NCBI GenBank assembly: GCA_046715035.1
Contig: JBKJZR010000307.1
Coordinates: forward strand, 1 to 14,653
DNA from: PALSA-1004 sp046715035
GTDB lineage: Bacteria; Pseudomonadota; Gammaproteobacteria; Burkholderiales; SG8-41
Length of the DNA: 14,653 nt
Direction: 5' to 3'
Shown here: positions 12,451 through 14,653 of the stretch, one piece after another
Layout: each line of letters starts with the position of its first letter
How positions within the stretch are numbered: position 1 is the first letter of the stretch
The notes under the pieces: generated by a model
Databases searched by the model: none
Seen by the model: the letters and a program-made list of their open reading frames with translations, nothing else
What the model was told of the DNA's origin: nothing
Translations under genes and position numbers: made by a program

Positions 12451-12545
12451 CATGCGCTCGATCTATTGCGCTTCGAAACTGGTGGTCCGAGCGTTCGCGC
12501 CGGAGCTTGAGATTTTTCTTATGATGCTATTGGTTCTCTTGATGG

Positions 12546-12555
12546 ACAGGCCTGT
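12546..12555. promoter_or_regulatory. Palindrome upstream of soxY, candidate operator
   Basis: ACAGGCCTGT is a perfect 10-bp palindrome 109 bp before the soxY start. It lies directly after TTGATG (12539-12544) and before TTTAGC (12564-12569), a spacing of 19 bp that would place the palindrome between weak -35 and -10 elements. This could be a regulator site for sox, but each element alone is weak. Confidence 0.25.
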
Positions 12556-12664
12556 TCGCGTCCTTTAGCATGGATGCGTGGTCAATAGAACCGCCGTCAT
12601 GAAACCAAGAGGTGCCCATGTCGGCGATGTCATGCAGTACAGCGTAGGAACGAAGGAGGATTCT

Positions 12665-13132
12665 ATGAACACTATTCGCAGGACGTTTCTCAAGGTCACG
12701 GGCACAGCAGGAGCGCTCGCCGTAGCCGCTGCAGCCGGATTGGTCACGAGCGGCAGGGCTTGGTCGCAATCGTGGAATAAGCAGGGCTTCGAGTCGAAAG
12801 CGCTCGCCGATGTCATGAAGGCGCTGGGGGCGACCAGCGCCGCCGAGTCCAGGGACATTGTGATTACTGCGCCGGACATCGCCGAGAACGGCGCCGTCGT
12901 GCCGGTCGCAGTCACCAGCAGGATCCCAAACACTGAAAGCATTTCCATCGTCGCGGAGAAAAATCCGTTTCCGCTGGCGGCGAGCTTCGGCATTGCGAAC
13001 GGCGCCGAAAGCCATGTCTCGACGCGCATCAAGATGGGGCAGACCTCGAACGTCTGGGCGGTGGTTAAAGCGGACGGCAAATATTTTTCCAGCAAGAAAG
13101 AGATCAAGATCACGGTCGGCGGCTGCGGCTGA
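12665..13132 (+). CDS. soxY: SoxY, thiosulfate-oxidation carrier protein
   Basis: AAGGAGGA at 12653-12660 sets the ATG at 12665. The 155-aa protein starts with a twin-arginine signal (Arg5-Arg6-Thr-Phe-Leu-Lys, then an Ala-rich hydrophobic stretch), and the mature part begins near residue 34. The C-terminus is Val-Gly-Gly-Cys154-Gly, the mobile arm whose Cys carries the thiosulfate-derived sulfur through the Sox cycle in the periplasm. SoxY is exported by the Tat path together with SoxZ, which has no signal. The soxZ gene follows after 38 bp. Length and motifs are normal, with no sign of decay. It is the first gene of the visible soxYZAX operon. Confidence 0.97.
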   Translation: MNTIRRTFLKVTGTAGALAVAAAAGLVTSGRAWSQSWNKQGFESKALADVMKALGATSAAESRDIVITAPDIAENGAVVPVAVTSRIPNTESISIVAEKNPFPLAASFGIANGAESHVSTRIKMGQTSNVWAVVKADGKYFSSKKEIKITVGGCG

Positions 13133-13170
13133 TCCCGATCCATATGACGTTCTGAGGAGAGTCTGCGATT

Positions 13171-13491
13171 ATGTCCGAACCCATGAGAATCCGCGCCACG
13201 CTGCAAGGCGATGTGGCCGACGTGCGCATACTGATGCGTCATCCGATGGAAACCGGTACGCGCAAGGACGCCAAGGGCGAGGTCGTCCCCGTTCACTTCA
13301 TACAAAGCGTGATCGTGACTCACAACGGTAGGCCGGTGCTCGACGCGCAGTGGAGTCAGGCGATCTCGCGCGATCCTTTTCTCGGGTTGCGCGTGAAAGG
13401 TGCCAAAACCGGCGACAAGATCACGGTCACGTGGACCGACAACAAGGGCGACAAGCGCACCGACGAGGCAGCGATCGCTGCGGCCTCGTAA
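13171..13491 (+). CDS. soxZ: SoxZ, thiosulfate-oxidation complex partner of SoxY
   Basis: This 106-aa protein has the immunoglobulin-like SoxZ pattern: Met-Arg-Ile-Arg-Ala-Thr, a central Asp-Val-Arg-Ile-Leu-Met-Arg-His-Pro-Met-Glu-Thr-Gly segment (residues 18-30), Pro-Val-His-Phe-Ile, Trp-Ser-Gln-Ala-Ile-Ser-Arg-Asp-Pro-Phe and Val-Thr-Trp-Thr-Asp. It contains no cysteine and no signal peptide, as expected for a protein that hitch-hikes with SoxY through Tat. The SoxYZ heterodimer presents the SoxY arm to SoxAX, SoxB and others. GAGGAG lies upstream of the ATG. It is co-transcribed with soxY, and the next gene, soxA, starts 110 bp downstream. Confidence 0.97.
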   Translation: MSEPMRIRATLQGDVADVRILMRHPMETGTRKDAKGEVVPVHFIQSVIVTHNGRPVLDAQWSQAISRDPFLGLRVKGAKTGDKITVTWTDNKGDKRTDEAAIAAAS

Positions 13492-13601
13492 GCGGCGCCG
13501 CAGGCAGCCGTCGGACTTCCGGCATAGATACTGGACGCGCCGGTCGTATCTCCGGTTCCATACAGGCCCGGGATCTCGAAAAAAGCAACGGAGGAGGTTA
13601 C

Positions 13602-14411
13602 ATGATACGAACCGTATACGGCGGTCTTCTGGCCGCTGCTTTGGTATGCCTCGCAGCGCCGCTCAATGCGCAGAATGCCGGGGATGGGCTTGCGGTCGGC
13701 CGTCAGATGCTGGCCGAAGACAATCCGGGGGAGCTGTGGATCGATCGCGGCAAGGCCCTTTTCTACGAGAAACGCGGGCCGAAGCAAGCCTCGCTCGAGC
13801 AGTGCGACTTCGGGATGGGGCCCGGAAAGCTCGAAGGCGCGACGACGCACCTGCCGCGCTATTTCGCCGACACCGACAAGGTGGAGGATCTCGATTCGCG
13901 GATCGTTACCTGCATGATCAGGCTGCAGGGATTCAAGCTCGAAGACCTCAAGAAAACCGCCATTGGCCGGCCTATGTCAGACGGGTCCGACATCGAAGCG
14001 CTCGCGCTCCATATCGCCTCGCGCTCGAACGGCATGAAGATGGCTGTCCAGCTCTCCCACCCGAAGGAGCGCGAGATGTACAAGGCCGGCGAGTATCTGT
14101 TCTTCCGACGCAGCGGCCAGACCGACTTCGGCTGCATCACCTGCCACGGCGAAGCGGACAAGCGCATCCGGCTGCAGGACCTCGTGCACATGCTGGACAA
14201 GAAGCAGATCCAGGAGGTCGCCGGAAGCTGGCCTGCTTACCGCGGTGCGCACGGCATCGTGCGCACCATGCAGTGGCGGCTCTACGACTGCTTCTGGCAG
14301 ATGCGCCTTCCCGAAATGGCGTATCTGTCGGACGTCTCGATCGCGCTCTCGACGTATTTGAACTATCAGGGCAACGGTGCCGTCGTGAAGGTGCCGGGCT
14401 ACAAGCGCTGA
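13602..14411 (+). CDS. soxA: SoxA, c-type cytochrome subunit of SoxAX (single-haem type)
   Basis: GGAGGAGG at 13590-13597 supports the ATG at 13602. The 269-aa precursor has a Sec signal with likely cleavage after Ala23. One haem-binding motif is present, Cys178-Ile-Thr-Cys181-His182, and Cys230 in Arg-Leu-Tyr-Asp-Cys-Phe-Trp-Gln-Met-Arg matches the active-site Cys that ligates haem as a persulfide and forms the SoxY-thiosulfate bond. Where di-haem SoxA has its first haem there are only Cys68 and Cys104, positioned to form a disulfide. This makes it the mono-haem kind of SoxA. The protein acts in the periplasm with SoxX, whose gene starts 10 bp downstream. The longer open frame to 13350 overlaps soxZ and is not used. 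Confidence 0.96.
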   Translation: MIRTVYGGLLAAALVCLAAPLNAQNAGDGLAVGRQMLAEDNPGELWIDRGKALFYEKRGPKQASLEQCDFGMGPGKLEGATTHLPRYFADTDKVEDLDSRIVTCMIRLQGFKLEDLKKTAIGRPMSDGSDIEALALHIASRSNGMKMAVQLSHPKEREMYKAGEYLFFRRSGQTDFGCITCHGEADKRIRLQDLVHMLDKKQIQEVAGSWPAYRGAHGIVRTMQWRLYDCFWQMRLPEMAYLSDVSIALSTYLNYQGNGAVVKVPGYKR

Positions 14412-14421
14412 GGAGACAACG

Positions 14422-14653
14422 ATGAAAAGAACATCGATGAAATGGACGGCGGTCGCGCTCCCGGTGATCTTTGCGGTGGGCTGCGCTACCTTCCCTGACG
14501 CCCACACGACGCGGCAGACCGCCGAAAACATGGTGGGCCACAGCTTTACGGCCCCCGCGCCGCAGCTGCTGAAGCGCCTCGAGCAGGACCGCTCGCAGCA
14601 GATCTGCAGCCGGATCGACAAGGCGCCGCTCACGCAGGCGGAGTCCGCCGAGG
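14422..14653 (+). CDS. soxX: SoxX, N-terminal part (truncated by window edge)
   Basis: The ATG at 14422 follows GAGGAG at 14410-14415, which overlaps the soxA stop, so the two genes are coupled. Seventy-seven residues are visible. The N-terminus is a signal with a hydrophobic core ending Phe-Ala-Val-Gly-Cys-Ala, a lipobox-like sequence, so the protein may be a lipoprotein. The visible mature part is a charged helix with Gln-Gln-Ile-Cys-Ser, similar to the N-terminal extension of betaproteobacterial SoxX. The haem motif expected of SoxX lies beyond the window, so identification rests mainly on position after soxA and this partial resemblance. SoxX supplies the second haem subunit of SoxAX. Confidence 0.8.
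   Translation, partial: MKRTSMKWTAVALPVIFAVGCATFPDAHTTRQTAENMVGHSFTAPAPQLLKRLEQDRSQQICSRIDKAPLTQAESAE

Larger units (their letters stand above)
12118..12664. other. 547-bp divergent intergenic region between tusA and soxY
   Basis: No convincing gene lies here; the open frame across it (12045-12524, plus) is Arg/Gly-rich and lacks a ribosome-binding site. The region must hold the promoters of both the tusA run and sox. It contains a consensus TATAAT (12221-12226), a series of hairpins from about 12310 to 12420, and a palindrome at 12546-12555 ahead of soxY. Confidence 0.6.

Noticed and set aside
12045..12524. Plus-strand open frame covering tusA antisense and the intergenic region
   Set aside because: It starts inside tusA on the opposite strand, lacks a ribosome-binding site and is Arg/Gly-rich. 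RNA structure is a better explanation of the sequence.
1..14653. CRISPR array, IS element, phage or plasmid origin
   Set aside because: No regularly spaced repeats, transposase, integrase or iteron-like repeats were seen on either strand.

Overview
The window reads as chromosomal DNA of a GC-rich, sulfur-oxidising proteobacterium, most likely beta- or gammaproteobacterial. The main evidence is soxYZAX at the right end, which encodes the periplasmic thiosulfate-oxidation (Sox) complex. It is supported by tusA and dsrE2 sulfur-carrier genes, a tandem TusA protein and two DsrC/TusE-like proteins. There is no IS element, phage gene, CRISPR array, rRNA or tRNA. Taxonomy is inferred from gene content and composition only.

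Layout, left to right. (1) 3-164: C-terminal 53 codons of an unrecognised plus-strand gene. (2) 327-2274, minus strand: a tight four-gene operon transcribed leftward, made of a 107-aa conserved unknown, two different Fe(II)/2-oxoglutarate oxygenases and a 96-aa unknown. (3) A 219-bp divergent control region with a 10-bp stem hairpin and a 12-bp palindrome. (4) 2494-3525, plus strand: a small unknown, a shortened DsrC-like protein and a possible dimeric alpha/beta-barrel protein. (5) 3608-5811: a Sel1-repeat protein (minus), a 201-aa conserved unknown (plus) and a 346-aa conserved unknown (minus). (6) 5855-6747, plus strand: tandem TusA plus a second DsrC-like protein. (7) 6762-12117, minus strand: a seven-gene run transcribed leftward, tusA, dsrE2, FadL-type porin, DUF302 protein, Rieske ferredoxin, TrpD2/YbiB-like protein and 2Fe-2S flavin reductase. 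(8) 12118-12664: a 547-bp divergent intergenic region with a consensus -10 box and a strongly structured stretch carrying short ordered matches to RNase P RNA. (9) 12665-14653, plus strand: soxY, soxZ, soxA and the start of soxX.

How the genes may work together (inference): SoxAX attaches thiosulfate to the C-terminal Cys of SoxY in the SoxYZ carrier in the periplasm. TusA and DsrE2 are cytoplasmic persulfide carriers that pass sulfane sulfur toward oxidation, and a FadL-type channel encoded in the same run could move hydrophobic compounds, possibly including sulfur or polysulfides, across the outer membrane. The two DsrC-like proteins keep only the upstream Cys of the C-terminal arm and lack the penultimate Cys needed for the DsrC trisulfide cycle. 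They therefore look like sensors, regulators or simple carriers rather than DsrAB substrates. The Rieske and flavin-reductase genes form an electron-transfer pair with no oxygenase component in view.

The most unusual items are the DsrC-like protein with an apparent internal deletion of about 35 residues, the tandem TusA with an extra Cys in each domain next to a penultimate-Cys-less DsrC homologue, and the structured intergenic stretch upstream of soxY.
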